Positions 37,253 through 47,450 of a stretch of 47,490 nt of DNA are shown here, in pieces. Below the pieces are notes generated by a model, which saw only the letters and a program-made list of their open reading frames with translations, made no database searches and was not told where the DNA came from. Position numbers and translations under genes: made by a program. Where the stretch lies: assembly GCF_014857925.1 (NCBI RefSeq), contig NZ_JACYVZ010000021.1:1-47490 (forward strand). Direction: 5' to 3'. Origin of the DNA: Cysteiniphilum marinum. Lineage in GTDB: Bacteria; Pseudomonadota; Gammaproteobacteria; Francisellales; Francisellaceae. The stretch's first letter is position 1, and every line of letters begins with the position of its first letter.

Positions 37253-37975
37253 TTATCCCTTATCCAATTCACTGGCAGCGGTCTGATCAATATGCCAAAC
37301 CAAGCGCCCAGTTGTGAGATCCACTGCTTTAGCCGGATAATCGATCACCACACTCTCGCGATCAAATACTTTAGCTAACATAGCGGCTTTGTTTTCACCT
37401 GTCACTAAAAAGTCAATCATTTTGGCATTGTTAAGTACTTTAAGTGTCAAGGTAATCCGTGTCTGCTTTGTGCTTGGATGCACGGCCACCTCAACCCATT
37501 TATCTGATGATAATGGCACGCCATTGACAAATAAAGATGCGGTATGCCCATCATCACCCATACCCAACCATACCCAATCAAATTGCGGCACACCATCGAT
37601 TTGTGGCACATGCTTTTTTAGCTCTCTAACATAGTTAAGGGCGGCTTGCTCAGGTGAGATATCACCTTGCATTGGATGTAAATTCTCCCTTGGGATATCA
37701 ACACTTGCAAACAATAACCTATCGGCCTCACCGAAGTTACTTTCTTTATCCGCGAAATCAACACAACGCTCATCACACCACCAAAAATGAAGCTTCTGCC
37801 AATTGATTACTGTGGATTGCCCTAGTTGATTAATCAGCTCAAAGATACTCTTAGGTGTTGTACCACCTGATAATGCAATATGCACACAATCTTGTGTTGA
37901 ATGTGATAATGCAACTAACTTGTCAAACATCGCATAAGCGATATCTTGCTGCTGTTGATAGATAATATATGACAT
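37253..37975 (-). CDS. pgl: 6-phosphogluconolactonase (DevB type)
   Basis: It hydrolyses 6-phosphogluconolactone, the product of Zwf. Motifs are IALSGGTTPKSIFE, HFWWCDERCVDF, and FDWVWLGMGDDGHTASLF, plus RITLTLKVLNNA and FLVTGENKAAML. I take the ATG at 37975 (240 aa), with AGGAAA just upstream, rather than the in-frame TTG at 37987. It lies between zwf and pgi, matching its pathway, but 238 bases with a repeat element separate it from zwf. Confidence 0.95.
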   Translation of the reverse strand: MSYIIYQQQQDIAYAMFDKLVALSHSTQDCVHIALSGGTTPKSIFELINQLGQSTVINWQKLHFWWCDERCVDFADKESNFGEADRLLFASVDIPRENLHPMQGDISPEQAALNYVRELKKHVPQIDGVPQFDWVWLGMGDDGHTASLFVNGVPLSSDKWVEVAVHPSTKQTRITLTLKVLNNAKMIDFLVTGENKAAMLAKVFDRESVVIDYPAKAVDLTTGRLVWHIDQTAASELDKG

Positions 37976-38035
37976 TGATTTCCTCAAATTATTTTGGCTA
38001 TGACCATATTCCTGCCCACTTTAATTGTGTCAACG

Positions 38036-38140
38036 CCGGCTGAGCGTAAGTCGAAGCCTCTACGAGAATGTGATTTTCCCAAGCTTGCCACACTTCGACT
38101 AACGCTCAGGGTACAGTAAGCACTTGTGGGTGAATATTTA
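38036..38140. repeat. Dispersed hairpin element A, copy 2
   Basis: CTGAGCGTAAGTCGAAG (38040-38056) and CTTCGACTAACGCTCAG (38093-38109) are near-perfect inverted arms around a 36-base loop. The outer flank CACTTGTGGGTGAATATTTA matches, in reverse, the flank of copy 1 (12457-12573). It stands between zwf and pgl and may reduce read-through. Confidence 0.85.
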
Positions 38141-38213
38141 GTCTTAACCATTATTTATTAATTTTCTAACTCATTTGCGTTACACGCTTTTTCTACTTCA
38201 ATACCATGTATTA

Positions 38214-39725
38214 TTACTTTTTCTGTTTAAAGACAGACGATGGATTACGCCAAGTATGTCCAAGCTCAGCAAGCATGTTATCGGCTTCAATAGGACCAAA
38301 TGAACCACTTGGATAAAAGCTTAGTAAGCTTTTGCCATGCTTTTGCACGTACTGAATAATCGGGTCAATGATATTCCAACAGGCTTCAACCGCATCATTT
38401 CGAGCAAACAAGGTATTATCGCCCTGCAAGGCATCGAGAATCAAGCGCTCATAGGCAGTTGGCATTGATTTCTGTGCAAAGTCAGAGTAGTAAAAGCCCA
38501 TATCGACTTCATGCGTTTTAAAGCCACTGCCTGGTTCTTTGGCAGCAAAGCTTAATTTAATACCCTCATCCGGCTGAATACGAATCACTAATTGATTTTT
38601 AAATTTGGTAATCTTTTGCACTTGTGAGAAGAAAGGATGAGGTGTCGCCTTAAAATTAACCACCACCTCAGAAACACGTTGATTCAAGCGCTTCCCAGTG
38701 CGTACATAAAACGGCACATCATGCCAACGCCAATTATCAATAAAAAAGCGAATCGCGGCATAAGTTTCCGTTGTTGAGTTCGCTACAACACCTTCTTCAT
38801 CGCGATAAGCACCTTTGCAAACACCTTGCACACAGCCTTCTTGATATTGTCCTGTGACAACATTCTCTTTAATATCTTCTGCTGTCTTAAAGCGACGAAT
38901 CGATTGGAATACCTTTAAGGTTTCATTGCGAATTGAGTAAGCATCCATCTTTGCCGGTGGTTCCATAGCGACAATGCCTAATAGCTGCAACAGGTGATTC
39001 TGAATCATGTCACGAATCGCCCCATTTTGATCATAGTAACCGGCACGCGCGCCAAGACCAATTGCCTCATTGGCATAGATCTGAACGTTCTCAATATGTG
39101 AAGCATTCCAAAGTGGCTCAAAAATCGCATTGGCAAAGCGAAATACCAACAGGTTTTGAACGGTTTCTTTTCCGAGATAATGATCAATACGAAACAACTG
39201 TGACTCTTGGTAATGCTGCAATAAATGCGCATTTAATGCTTGGGCACTTTGCTCATCTGTACCAAAGGGCTTCTCAATAATTATGCGTTTATAGCCATCA
39301 TGCTCATCATTAAGCCCAAGCTTGGCAATATGCTGTGGAATTTCGTAGTACAAGCTCGGTGGCGTTGATAAATAAAACAAAAAATTATGCTCAAGCTTGT
39401 GTGTTTTACACAGTGACGTTAATCGCTTTTGTAAACAGACATAGCCTTCATCTTTATAGACATCGATCTGCTGATAAAATACTTGCGCCAAGAACTTATC
39501 GATTGACTTTTTTTCTTTGGGACACTCTTGTAAAAGCGCTTCTTGCATTTTCTGGCGAAAACGCTCGTCATCAAACTGGCTACGCGACACCCCCAACACA
39601 ATATTGCTTTTACTTAAGTCTTTTTGCTGATAAAGACTAAATATTGCCGGCATTAATTTGCGTGCAGTTAAATCCCCAGAGGCACCAAAAATGACGATAA
39701 CTCCGTTTGCTAGCTTCTTTTGCAT
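38214..39725 (-). CDS. zwf: Glucose-6-phosphate 1-dehydrogenase
   Basis: First enzyme of the oxidative pentose phosphate pathway, yielding NADPH. The N-terminal nucleotide site is FGASGDLTARKLMPAIFSL, the active-site signature is RIDHYLGKETVQNLL, and IIIEKPFGTD and FYVRTGKRL are further blocks. At 503 aa the length is normal. Only a weak AGAGAAG precedes the ATG. The order zwf, pgl, pgi gives the complete glucose-6-phosphate branch point on one strand. Confidence 0.97.
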   Translation of the reverse strand: MQKKLANGVIVIFGASGDLTARKLMPAIFSLYQQKDLSKSNIVLGVSRSQFDDERFRQKMQEALLQECPKEKKSIDKFLAQVFYQQIDVYKDEGYVCLQKRLTSLCKTHKLEHNFLFYLSTPPSLYYEIPQHIAKLGLNDEHDGYKRIIIEKPFGTDEQSAQALNAHLLQHYQESQLFRIDHYLGKETVQNLLVFRFANAIFEPLWNASHIENVQIYANEAIGLGARAGYYDQNGAIRDMIQNHLLQLLGIVAMEPPAKMDAYSIRNETLKVFQSIRRFKTAEDIKENVVTGQYQEGCVQGVCKGAYRDEEGVVANSTTETYAAIRFFIDNWRWHDVPFYVRTGKRLNQRVSEVVVNFKATPHPFFSQVQKITKFKNQLVIRIQPDEGIKLSFAAKEPGSGFKTHEVDMGFYYSDFAQKSMPTAYERLILDALQGDNTLFARNDAVEACWNIIDPIIQYVQKHGKSLLSFYPSGSFGPIEADNMLAELGHTWRNPSSVFKQKK

Positions 39726-39816
39726 TAAGCTTCTCTAGTTAGTGATCAAACGCCGTTAGTTATATCATTTTTTACTGGTAATTTCATCTGCTGATTGCTT
39801 TGATCCTGAGAATAAA

Positions 39817-41160
39817 TTAAGACTTAAGCCATGAATTAAAGATTTGAACATCGCGCTCTGATAATGTGCCTGCATCAAGCTTAAGTTGCAAGACATCGGT
39901 GACATATTGGTATTTCGCTGTTGCTAACAATGACATGCTTTCATATAGTTTTTGTAGCTGATCTAATACCTCAGTAATGGTTGAGCTACCCACTTTATAA
40001 CGCGCTTGATATTGCTCATATGCAGCCTTTGCTGCAACTACTGACTGCTTATAGGCTTCGATTTGCTTGACACCAGAGACTACATTATAAAAGTCAACTT
40101 CAATATTCTGAGTGATGCTGCGTTGCTGATCAAGGGTGGTAAACTCAGCTGCTTGATAATTAAAAGCTGCTTGCTTTCTAGCGGCATAATCACTGCCACC
40201 ATTTAGAATATTCCAACTAAAGGTTACGCCAACATAGCCATTGCTATAGTTACCCAAAGGTAAACTTGCAGCATCTGTTGCAAAGCTACTGCCTGAGTTA
40301 TCATTAACACTATAATTTGCCATCAAACTGACATTTGGCAAGAAATTACCCGTTGATGCAGACCACGTTTTTGCCGCTGCATTTTGCGTATAGATCTGCG
40401 CCTTGAGATTTGGGTTACTGGCATGTGCACGCTTAACCCACTCATCAATATTATCAGGTGCAGGATTAGTGAAACTAACATTACTCTTTAAATCAGCCAA
40501 TGATTTATTATCAACACCTGTGTATTGATACAAAGCATAATAAGCTGACTCAAGACTGTTCTCAGCCGCCTTTAAATCCGCCAATGCACTATAGTAATTT
40601 GCTTCAGCGGTCTTAACATCCACACTGGTTGACATCCCAACTTTAAGCTTGAGCTTTGATTGATCTAATGTGCTTTTAACAGATTTTAATTTCTCTTTTA
40701 AAAAGACAACCTGCTCTTTAGCATTAAGCACATTAAAATAGGCTGTTGCCACATCCAAAATAAACTGTTGCTTTTGTGCATTATAGGTTTCTTCAGCACT
40801 TAAAGCACTTTGTTTTGAAGCTTGGTAAGTCTGATAATCACCATAGTTGAAAAGTGTTTGTGTGAGCGTGATACCCGCTGTGTAGTTACGATAACTACCA
40901 CTTTCTGGTGTTGTCTGAATTTGATTAAGTGTGGCTCCTGCGTTTAAGCCGATATTTGGTAGCAAAGCACCCAAGGCAATAGGCTCTGCCATTTTACTTG
41001 ATTGCATCGTGTAAAAATCAGCTTTATATTGTGGAGAGTTATCAAGTGCTTGTTGGTAAACTTGCATCAAGTTTTCAACAGGTGCTTCAGTGGCCGCCAT
41101 AGCAGTACCCGAGCTTACAATAAGTGATATTCCAAGAAGTGTTTTTATTTTAAAGGTCAT
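39817..41160 (-). CDS. tolC: TolC-family outer membrane channel
   Basis: The outer-membrane duct of tripartite efflux pumps and type I secretion. The signal peptide ends near GTAMA (residue 22). Two duplicated halves each carry the coiled-coil-forming repeats: SALSAEETYNAQKQQFILDV in the first half, and the DQQRSITQNIEVDFYNVVSG and YEQYQARYKVG...TEVLDQLQKLYES parts in the second. LPNIGLNAGATLNQ is a typical early block. At 447 aa it is a little shorter than E. coli TolC. It starts 43 bases after the alaS stop. No pump or adaptor gene is adjacent, as is usual for tolC. Confidence 0.92.
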   Translation of the reverse strand: MTFKIKTLLGISLIVSSGTAMAATEAPVENLMQVYQQALDNSPQYKADFYTMQSSKMAEPIALGALLPNIGLNAGATLNQIQTTPESGSYRNYTAGITLTQTLFNYGDYQTYQASKQSALSAEETYNAQKQQFILDVATAYFNVLNAKEQVVFLKEKLKSVKSTLDQSKLKLKVGMSTSVDVKTAEANYYSALADLKAAENSLESAYYALYQYTGVDNKSLADLKSNVSFTNPAPDNIDEWVKRAHASNPNLKAQIYTQNAAAKTWSASTGNFLPNVSLMANYSVNDNSGSSFATDAASLPLGNYSNGYVGVTFSWNILNGGSDYAARKQAAFNYQAAEFTTLDQQRSITQNIEVDFYNVVSGVKQIEAYKQSVVAAKAAYEQYQARYKVGSSTITEVLDQLQKLYESMSLLATAKYQYVTDVLQLKLDAGTLSERDVQIFNSWLKS

Positions 41161-41203
41161 ACCTTTTCTTCCTAAGTTTAATGTTCGATATAGCGCCTTG
41201 CTA

Positions 41204-43792
41204 TTATAGTCTGTCTTTTACCCATTCATGCACCGAAGTCATGGCTTTTGGTAAATTTTGTGGATCATTACCACCTGCTTGCGCCATATCAGGGCGCCCA
41301 CCACCTTTACCCCCAACTTGATTTGCAATGAAATTGATTAACTCACCAGCTTTTATCTTATCCGTAATTGCTTTGCTAACACCTACGGCAATTTGTGCTT
41401 TGCCTTCATTTTCAGTAGAAAGTGCAACAACTACTTTGCTCTTTTGTGCTTTGTATTGATCAATTTTGTCGCGTAGCACACCCATATCAACATTTGGCAA
41501 TAGCGCTGAGACCAGTGTGACATCATCAATTTGCGCTTCATTAATGGCAACAGCATCGCCTGATGAAATTTGCTGTTTTAAACCTTTAATCACCTTATCT
41601 TGTGCTTTGATTTGCTGTTGCAGTTTCAATAATTTATCCAAGACATTATCATCGCTGGATTTTAACAACTCATGAATTGTTGTTAATGTCTCTTCTTTTT
41701 CCTCTATATAGTTCTCAGCATAAAGCCCTGTGACGGCTTCAATACGACGCACGCCAGAAGCAATACCACTTTCAGCGGTTATTTTAAATAAACCAATATC
41801 ACCCGTTTGAGTGACATGTGTCCCTCCGCAAAGCTCAATAGAGAAGTCTCCAACACGCAATACACGCACGACATCACCATACTTCTCACCAAAAAGCGCC
41901 ATCGCTCCCATGTCTTTAGCCGCCTCAGGCGACGTCTCTATCATTTCGACAACAAGGTTTTGACGAATAATCGCATTGACTAAATGCTCTACTTCTTTTA
42001 TCTGCTTTGTCGTAACTGCTGATGGGTTTGAAAAATCAAAACGTAATTTATTACACTCTACCAATGAGCCTTTTTGCTCAACATGACAACCAACGATTTC
42101 ACGTAATGCTGCATGCAATAAATGTGTTGCGGTGTGATGCGCTGCCGTTGTTGCACGTTTGTTAGAGATTTGTGCAGTCACTTCATCATCAACAGCAAAG
42201 CTTCCCTTTGTTACCTTACCAATGTGCAAAAATGCAGATCCTGATTTCTGCACATCTTCGACAGCAAACTCACTACCTAATGCCTCAATAACACCTTTAT
42301 CGGCAACCTGTCCACCAGACTCCGCATAAAAAGGCGTTTGATTCAAAATAACAACACCCTCTTGCCCTGAAATAAGTTTATCTGTTTTTTTGCCCTGACT
42401 AAAAAGTGCTAACACCTGTGCATCAGATACCGGCACTGAGTAACCAACAAAAGTTGTCTGTAAATCTGTCTTGATCATTTGATTATAGTCAACACCAAAC
42501 TTACTGGCTGACTTTGCTCGCGCTTTTTGCGCTTCCATAGCGTTTGTAAATCCTGCTTCATCAACCGTTAAATTGCGCTCTCTGGCAATATCCGCTGTTA
42601 AATCCAATGGAAAACCGTAAGTGTCATATAACTTAAATGCCGTCTGTCCTGAAATCACATTGCTATCAAGTGTGGCAATTTCCTCTTCAAGGATTTTCAT
42701 ACCATGACTTAATGTTTTTTCAAATTGTTCTTCTTCTTTCTTTAAGACATCTTCAATTAACGCCTGCTTTTCTTGCACAATAGGATAGGCTTCAGCCATT
42801 ACTGCAACTAATGTCGTCACTAATCGATAGAAGAAAATTTCAGTTGCACCTAGCTTATAACCATGGCGCACGGCTCTACGAATAATGCGACGCAATACAT
42901 AACCACGCCCTTCATTGGAAGGTAAAACACCATCAACAATTAAGAAACTGCATGCACGAATATGATCTGCTAGAACTTTAAGCGATGGATGATTGATATC
43001 CTTAGTTGCCACAATCTTTGCTGCAGCATTAATAAGTTTCTGGAATATATCAATCTCATAATTACTATGCACATGCTGCAATACCGCTGCAATGCGCTCA
43101 AGCCCCATCCCTGTATCAACCGATGGATTAGGCAGATTCTCTAAGGTGCCATCGATTAGGCGATTGTATTGCATAAACACCAAATTCCAGATCTCGATAT
43201 AGCGATCACCATCTTCCTCAGGCGTCCCAGGAGGACCTCCGGCAACTTCCTCACCATGATCATAAAAGATCTCAGTACATGGTCCACAAGGTCCTGTATC
43301 CCCCATTGCCCAAAAATTATCTTTAGCACCTATGCGAGACAAACGCTTAGGATCAACACCTACTTCATTGATCCAGATATCTTCTGCTTCTTTGTCTTCT
43401 TCAAAGACAGTCACCCATAGTTTCTCTTTAGGGAGCTTCAATACTTCGGTGAGATACTCCCAAGCATAGGAAATAGCATCACGCTTAAAGTAATCACCAA
43501 AGCTAAAGTTACCTAACATTTCAAAAAAAGTATGATGGCGCGCGGTATAACCGACATTCTCTAAATCATTATGCTTACCACCTGCACGTACACATTTTTG
43601 TGAGCTAACAGCACGTTTATACGATCTCTTATCCGCACCCAGAAAAACATCTTTGAACTGCACCATACCGGCATTTGTGAATAGTAAGGTTTCATCATTC
43701 ACTGGCACCAGCGATGAGCTTGCTACCTCCTGATGTCCTTTGGATTTAAAAAAGTCAATAAAAGACCGTCTAATTTCATTAGTTGTAATCAT
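41204..43792 (-). CDS. alaS: Alanyl-tRNA synthetase
   Basis: A class II synthetase charging tRNA-Ala. The catalytic core shows [48 protein letters not shown] and [10 protein letters not shown]. The editing domain has the zinc site HTATHLLH with ELCGGTHV, and the C-terminal DHHA1-like end is [15 protein letters not shown]. At 862 aa it is the standard length with no lesion. Possible operon with tolC downstream; divergent from the chaperone-usher genes. Confidence 0.97.
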   Translation of the reverse strand: MITTNEIRRSFIDFFKSKGHQEVASSSLVPVNDETLLFTNAGMVQFKDVFLGADKRSYKRAVSSQKCVRAGGKHNDLENVGYTARHHTFFEMLGNFSFGDYFKRDAISYAWEYLTEVLKLPKEKLWVTVFEEDKEAEDIWINEVGVDPKRLSRIGAKDNFWAMGDTGPCGPCTEIFYDHGEEVAGGPPGTPEEDGDRYIEIWNLVFMQYNRLIDGTLENLPNPSVDTGMGLERIAAVLQHVHSNYEIDIFQKLINAAAKIVATKDINHPSLKVLADHIRACSFLIVDGVLPSNEGRGYVLRRIIRRAVRHGYKLGATEIFFYRLVTTLVAVMAEAYPIVQEKQALIEDVLKKEEEQFEKTLSHGMKILEEEIATLDSNVISGQTAFKLYDTYGFPLDLTADIARERNLTVDEAGFTNAMEAQKARAKSASKFGVDYNQMIKTDLQTTFVGYSVPVSDAQVLALFSQGKKTDKLISGQEGVVILNQTPFYAESGGQVADKGVIEALGSEFAVEDVQKSGSAFLHIGKVTKGSFAVDDEVTAQISNKRATTAAHHTATHLLHAALREIVGCHVEQKGSLVECNKLRFDFSNPSAVTTKQIKEVEHLVNAIIRQNLVVEMIETSPEAAKDMGAMALFGEKYGDVVRVLRVGDFSIELCGGTHVTQTGDIGLFKITAESGIASGVRRIEAVTGLYAENYIEEKEETLTTIHELLKSSDDNVLDKLLKLQQQIKAQDKVIKGLKQQISSGDAVAINEAQIDDVTLVSALLPNVDMGVLRDKIDQYKAQKSKVVVALSTENEGKAQIAVGVSKAITDKIKAGELINFIANQVGGKGGGRPDMAQAGGNDPQNLPKAMTSVHEWVKDRL

Positions 43793-43938
43793 GCTTACTC
43801 TACTGGTATCAATTTAAAATTCAAAATCGACGCTTAGTTTACTATAGAATCGCAGCTTGGCAAAAGTAGTTAGCGCAAAATTTCTATCATTGACTATACT
43901 TTCAGGCGCACGACAAAATAATTTTACAGGAGTTTGCC

Positions 43939-44637
43939 ATGAACCAAAAATTTCATTTATGGGCGTTTTTAACTTTTTGCATATCATGCATTGCATCACA
44001 ATTTGTGTATGCAGCCATTTCCGTCTCACCGCTTAGACTTGAATTTGGTGATGGCAATAACATGAGTAAGCCACAAAATATTCTTATCAAAAACATTGGA
44101 ACTAAAGTCGCTTTTGTCAAACTCAACATTTTAAGCATTCACAATTTAAACACCAAAGATCGTCAAGAAATTCCATTAGAAAATAAAAGTAGCAATGGTG
44201 TTTTTTTCTTACCTGATAAATTAATTTTAAAGCCTCAACAATCAAAATTAGTACGTGTCATGATGACGGAACCTGCTACTGATAAAGATAAAATTTTTCT
44301 GATTGAATCAACCGAGGTTGAAAGCTTAGACAGTAAGGCCAAAACAAAAGCCCAAATTATTTATGCAACTTCAGTGATAGTCCACGCAAGAAATGCCACC
44401 CCTAATATAAGTGCATCGCGTACTGACCATAATGTAATATTGAGTAATAGTGGCAATACCTCAGCTAAAATCACGTCTCATATGCAATGTGATGATCAAG
44501 ATGAAAACTGTCAAGATCCGCGCATTGTCATGCAGCTACTGGCTGGTCAAACTGTCACAGTTACAGTCCCTTATGCAAGGCCTTTGACTTATGATGTTCG
44601 CTACCTTGATCAAAAGCTTACACAAAGCTCTAATTAG
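43939..44637 (+). CDS. Periplasmic pilus chaperone, alternative (alpha/ECP-like) class
   Basis: An immunoglobulin-like chaperone that would hold pilus subunits for an usher. The signal peptide runs to about residue 30 (SQFVYA|AISVSP). The first strand ISVSPLRLEF and the block ILIKNIGTKVAFVKLNI are PapD-like, with KPQQSKLVRVMM as the conserved F1 strand region. The C-terminal domain has a CDDQDENC pair. At 232 aa it matches the EcpB/CS1-type chaperones better than FimC. AGGAG lies eight bases before the ATG, and a TATACT -10-like box is upstream. It overlaps the usher start by 47 bases. Confidence 0.8.
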   Translation: MNQKFHLWAFLTFCISCIASQFVYAAISVSPLRLEFGDGNNMSKPQNILIKNIGTKVAFVKLNILSIHNLNTKDRQEIPLENKSSNGVFFLPDKLILKPQQSKLVRVMMTEPATDKDKIFLIESTEVESLDSKAKTKAQIIYATSVIVHARNATPNISASRTDHNVILSNSGNTSAKITSHMQCDDQDENCQDPRIVMQLLAGQTVTVTVPYARPLTYDVRYLDQKLTQSSN

Positions 44638-47104
44638 GGCAATTTTCATCTATTTACTTCTCTGTCAAAACATTGGCTTGGCAAACAATCAGCATGAGCT
44701 AAATACATCACTTAGCGCGGCAAGCATTCCTTTAGAGTTTCAAGAGATGGCCGAAGATTTTTTAAATGAAGTCAGTGTTTACTACAATGGTGACTTGTTA
44801 GGTGACTTTAAAATTGAAATCATTGATGGCAAGCTGCAATTCACCGAACCCAAAAAGTTGATTGACAAAATCAAAGGCTTAGCTAATCCATCAGCGATAA
44901 TGACACGCCTATCATTACCATTTGATACAAATACCACTTATGCCTGCCCAGATAAAAAAACAGGTATCCCAGTTTGTTCAAACTTTAAAGCAAATAAACT
45001 TTCCATTGTTTTCAACCCCGATTGGTTTCGTGTGGATTTATTTATTCCTGCAAAGTATCTTACAACATTATCACAAAACAATTACCTCATTAAAACACCA
45101 GGGCTTACGTCACCCTCTTGGCTTAATAATTTTCTTCTCACTGCTGCGGGCAAATTCAAGGATATTCAAACAGGTTCTGGCACTCAAACACTCTTTAATA
45201 CAGGCGCTATTTCAAGTGGTAATCTAGCGCTAAATTACCAACTAGCAACAACGAGAGTATCAAACAATGGTACATCAACGATTAATAATCATTTCAATGA
45301 ACTTGCGGCAACTTATTATCTTGATCGTTATCAATATCAAACAGGCTATTTACAAACATCAGGGAATTACTTCGTCACCAATCAACGCATTTTGGGTGTT
45401 GGAATAAGTAGTAATAAAAATTTGCTTAATCAAAGCTACTTATATAAATATGCTCAAAACCTAAGCTTATATTTAGATAATCCTAGCCAAGTCAGTATTT
45501 ATAAGGATGGTGATCTTGTCAGCTCTGCTGATTACCCTGCTGGCTTGCAACAAATAGATACTTCAAATCTACCTTATGGCTCTTATCAAATTAAAATTGT
45601 CATCACAGATTTCTTGGGTGCAACAAAGGAAATTACTCAGTTTTTCTTTAAGAACACTTCTTTGCCACCAGCACAATTTCCAGATTTATTTATCTATACC
45701 GGCTATTTATCTAATACAACCTCTAATAACGATTATTTTCCCGATTACCAAAATGATGCCTATGTGCTTAACTTTGGTTCCAATCTAAAGATTAGCCGAC
45801 ATTGGGGCGCTAAAGCGGCATGGCTTCAAGTCAAAGATAACATATTCCTTGATTTTGGACTTTATGCCGTATATAAAAACACCTATTTTGAGCCCTCATT
45901 TTTACTCAGTGCACAAAATGATTATGGCGCTGCTTTAAATATTAATTATCAACATAATGATTTTCTTAGCAGTAATTTTTTTATTCGTTCGCTTTGGGCA
46001 GAAGAAACCACAAATCAACAAACACAAATACCAGACCTATTTACAACAACAAATACACAGCTCAACTATTCATTATCACTTAATTATAATCAACATAATG
46101 CCGTCTTAAGTAGCACATTAGACAAGACACAAGGAAATCCCATTGATTATACATTATCGACTTCTTATAACTACCCTGTCTATTCAACAAAATCACTGAA
46201 GGCTTCACTTGGTTTTAGTACCAATTACGCTAAAAACGACTTTAGTATTGCCACAAATATTACGATTACCTTTGGCTCAACTCACTGGGCAACGACCGCA
46301 TCCAATCGCTACAATTCAGCCAACAGTAGTACATTGAGCAATGAATTAGCTGTTGCTTATAGTACACAAGAGAGCAACAATATTAGCAATGCCTCCTTAA
46401 ATTATATAAATGAAGACAATAATAATGGTCTATCCGCATACTTGTATCAACAGTCGGAGAACATCTTATTACGTAGCAATTTAAATTACAGCAATACGAG
46501 TGAGGCTATTTACAACCTAACCTTAAGTTCTGCTATTGCTTGGAGTTATCCATTTAGCTTTGGTGTAGGTTATATTGCAAACACACAACCACTACCCGCT
46601 GGCACACTTATCTCAGTGAGTAGCTCTGATGGAGATGATGGTCAGTTTGAGGTCTATGACTATACGCGCAATATTGGAAAGCTTGATCTAAATCAAACCA
46701 AATTATTTCCATTAGAGGCATTCCGTGAGCATAAAATATCTATTCGATCTATCTCCAATAATGCTTATGAATTTGAGGCTGATACTAGAAATAATACGGT
46801 AATGCCTGGCAATATTGTTAATAATCATTGGCAGATTATTCAATATATTACCGCATCTGCCACCCTAGTTAACAAAGAGAAAAAACCACTTGCAAATGCT
46901 TACTTAGTGTTAAATGATAATATCTACTCATCAGATAGTAATGGTTTTGTCTATTTTGAATATCCAAATAGTAGTGATCAATTACTATTTACTCTACCAT
47001 CAGGAGATAAATGCTCTATTATGAACCTCCCTAAAACGCCAAGTAAAACAAGCTATATTCTCAACATTGGCACCATTATTTGCCATTCAACCAATAGCAA
47101 TTAA
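44591..47104 (+). CDS. Outer-membrane usher, alternative (alpha/ECP-like) class
   Basis: An outer-membrane pore that would assemble pilus subunits. The first 30 or so residues, with IFIYLLLCQNIGLA, are a signal peptide. An N-terminal domain with a cysteine pair (ACPDKKTGIPVC) is followed by a long beta-rich barrel region full of Asn/Ser/Tyr strands, the plug-like VSIYKDGDLVSSADYPAGLQ block, and C-terminal domains with another cysteine pair. The 837-aa length is close to EcpC-type ushers. The ATG at 44591 lies inside the chaperone gene, so translation is coupled. No pilin or adhesin gene is seen within the window. Confidence 0.82.
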   Translation: MMFATLIKSLHKALIRAIFIYLLLCQNIGLANNQHELNTSLSAASIPLEFQEMAEDFLNEVSVYYNGDLLGDFKIEIIDGKLQFTEPKKLIDKIKGLANPSAIMTRLSLPFDTNTTYACPDKKTGIPVCSNFKANKLSIVFNPDWFRVDLFIPAKYLTTLSQNNYLIKTPGLTSPSWLNNFLLTAAGKFKDIQTGSGTQTLFNTGAISSGNLALNYQLATTRVSNNGTSTINNHFNELAATYYLDRYQYQTGYLQTSGNYFVTNQRILGVGISSNKNLLNQSYLYKYAQNLSLYLDNPSQVSIYKDGDLVSSADYPAGLQQIDTSNLPYGSYQIKIVITDFLGATKEITQFFFKNTSLPPAQFPDLFIYTGYLSNTTSNNDYFPDYQNDAYVLNFGSNLKISRHWGAKAAWLQVKDNIFLDFGLYAVYKNTYFEPSFLLSAQNDYGAALNINYQHNDFLSSNFFIRSLWAEETTNQQTQIPDLFTTTNTQLNYSLSLNYNQHNAVLSSTLDKTQGNPIDYTLSTSYNYPVYSTKSLKASLGFSTNYAKNDFSIATNITITFGSTHWATTASNRYNSANSSTLSNELAVAYSTQESNNISNASLNYINEDNNNGLSAYLYQQSENILLRSNLNYSNTSEAIYNLTLSSAIAWSYPFSFGVGYIANTQPLPAGTLISVSSSDGDDGQFEVYDYTRNIGKLDLNQTKLFPLEAFREHKISIRSISNNAYEFEADTRNNTVMPGNIVNNHWQIIQYITASATLVNKEKKPLANAYLVLNDNIYSSDSNGFVYFEYPNSSDQLLFTLPSGDKCSIMNLPKTPSKTSYILNIGTIICHSTNSN

Positions 47105-47124
47105 CTGTGACTTAAGTCATAAAG

Positions 47125-47160
47125 TCTCAACATTGACTCATGAATGTCTTTTTTTTGATC
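47125..47160 (+). terminator. Possible weak terminator after the usher gene
   Basis: ACATT-N8-AATGT followed by C and eight T residues. The stem is only five base pairs, so efficiency is doubtful. A 12-base palindrome TGACTTAAGTCA precedes it at about 47107. Confidence 0.4.
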
Positions 47161-47286
47161 AATTTATTTGATTTAATCGCGCCAAAAGCTATATTCACAG
47201 TGAGACAAACACTAATTAAGTTTGTTCTAACATAAATATGGCAATCATATACAAAAAATAATAAGAACAAAACAACGTAAATATTT

Positions 47287-47315
47287 TTGGCAATGCTGCC
47301 AACACCGTATGTAAG
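47287..47315 (+). promoter_or_regulatory. Promoter with overlapping palindrome before the leader ORF
   Basis: TTGGCA (47287-47292), 17 bases, TGTAAG (47310-47315) make a plausible promoter. The -35 box is also one arm of the inverted repeat TTGGCA-ATGC-TGCCAA (47287-47302), an operator-like palindrome. The remainder of the gap 47161-47286 is AT-rich with nothing recognised. Confidence 0.5.
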
Positions 47316-47375
47316 ATAGTTTATAAAATTCTTTTCCGTTGCTTTGTTTTAACCCGCAAAAACAAAGGAGATGAG

Positions 47376-47450
47376 ATGATTAAATCTACAGCTCACCGGT
47401 TTAATTCTAATCAAGTGTATAATATTAACTTGGTTGGAGCAGATAGATGA
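47376..47450 (+). CDS. 24-aa leader ORF coupled to the next gene
   Basis: The frame begins MIKSTAHRFNSNQ and ends VGADR, with AGGAG five bases before the ATG, one of the best ribosome sites in the window. Its TGA overlaps the ATG of the following frame as ATGA. It is too short to be a conventional enzyme. It may be a leader peptide that sets translation of the downstream gene, or a small protein in its own right. No run of one amino acid suggests classical attenuation. Confidence 0.55.
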   Translation: MIKSTAHRFNSNQVYNINLVGADR

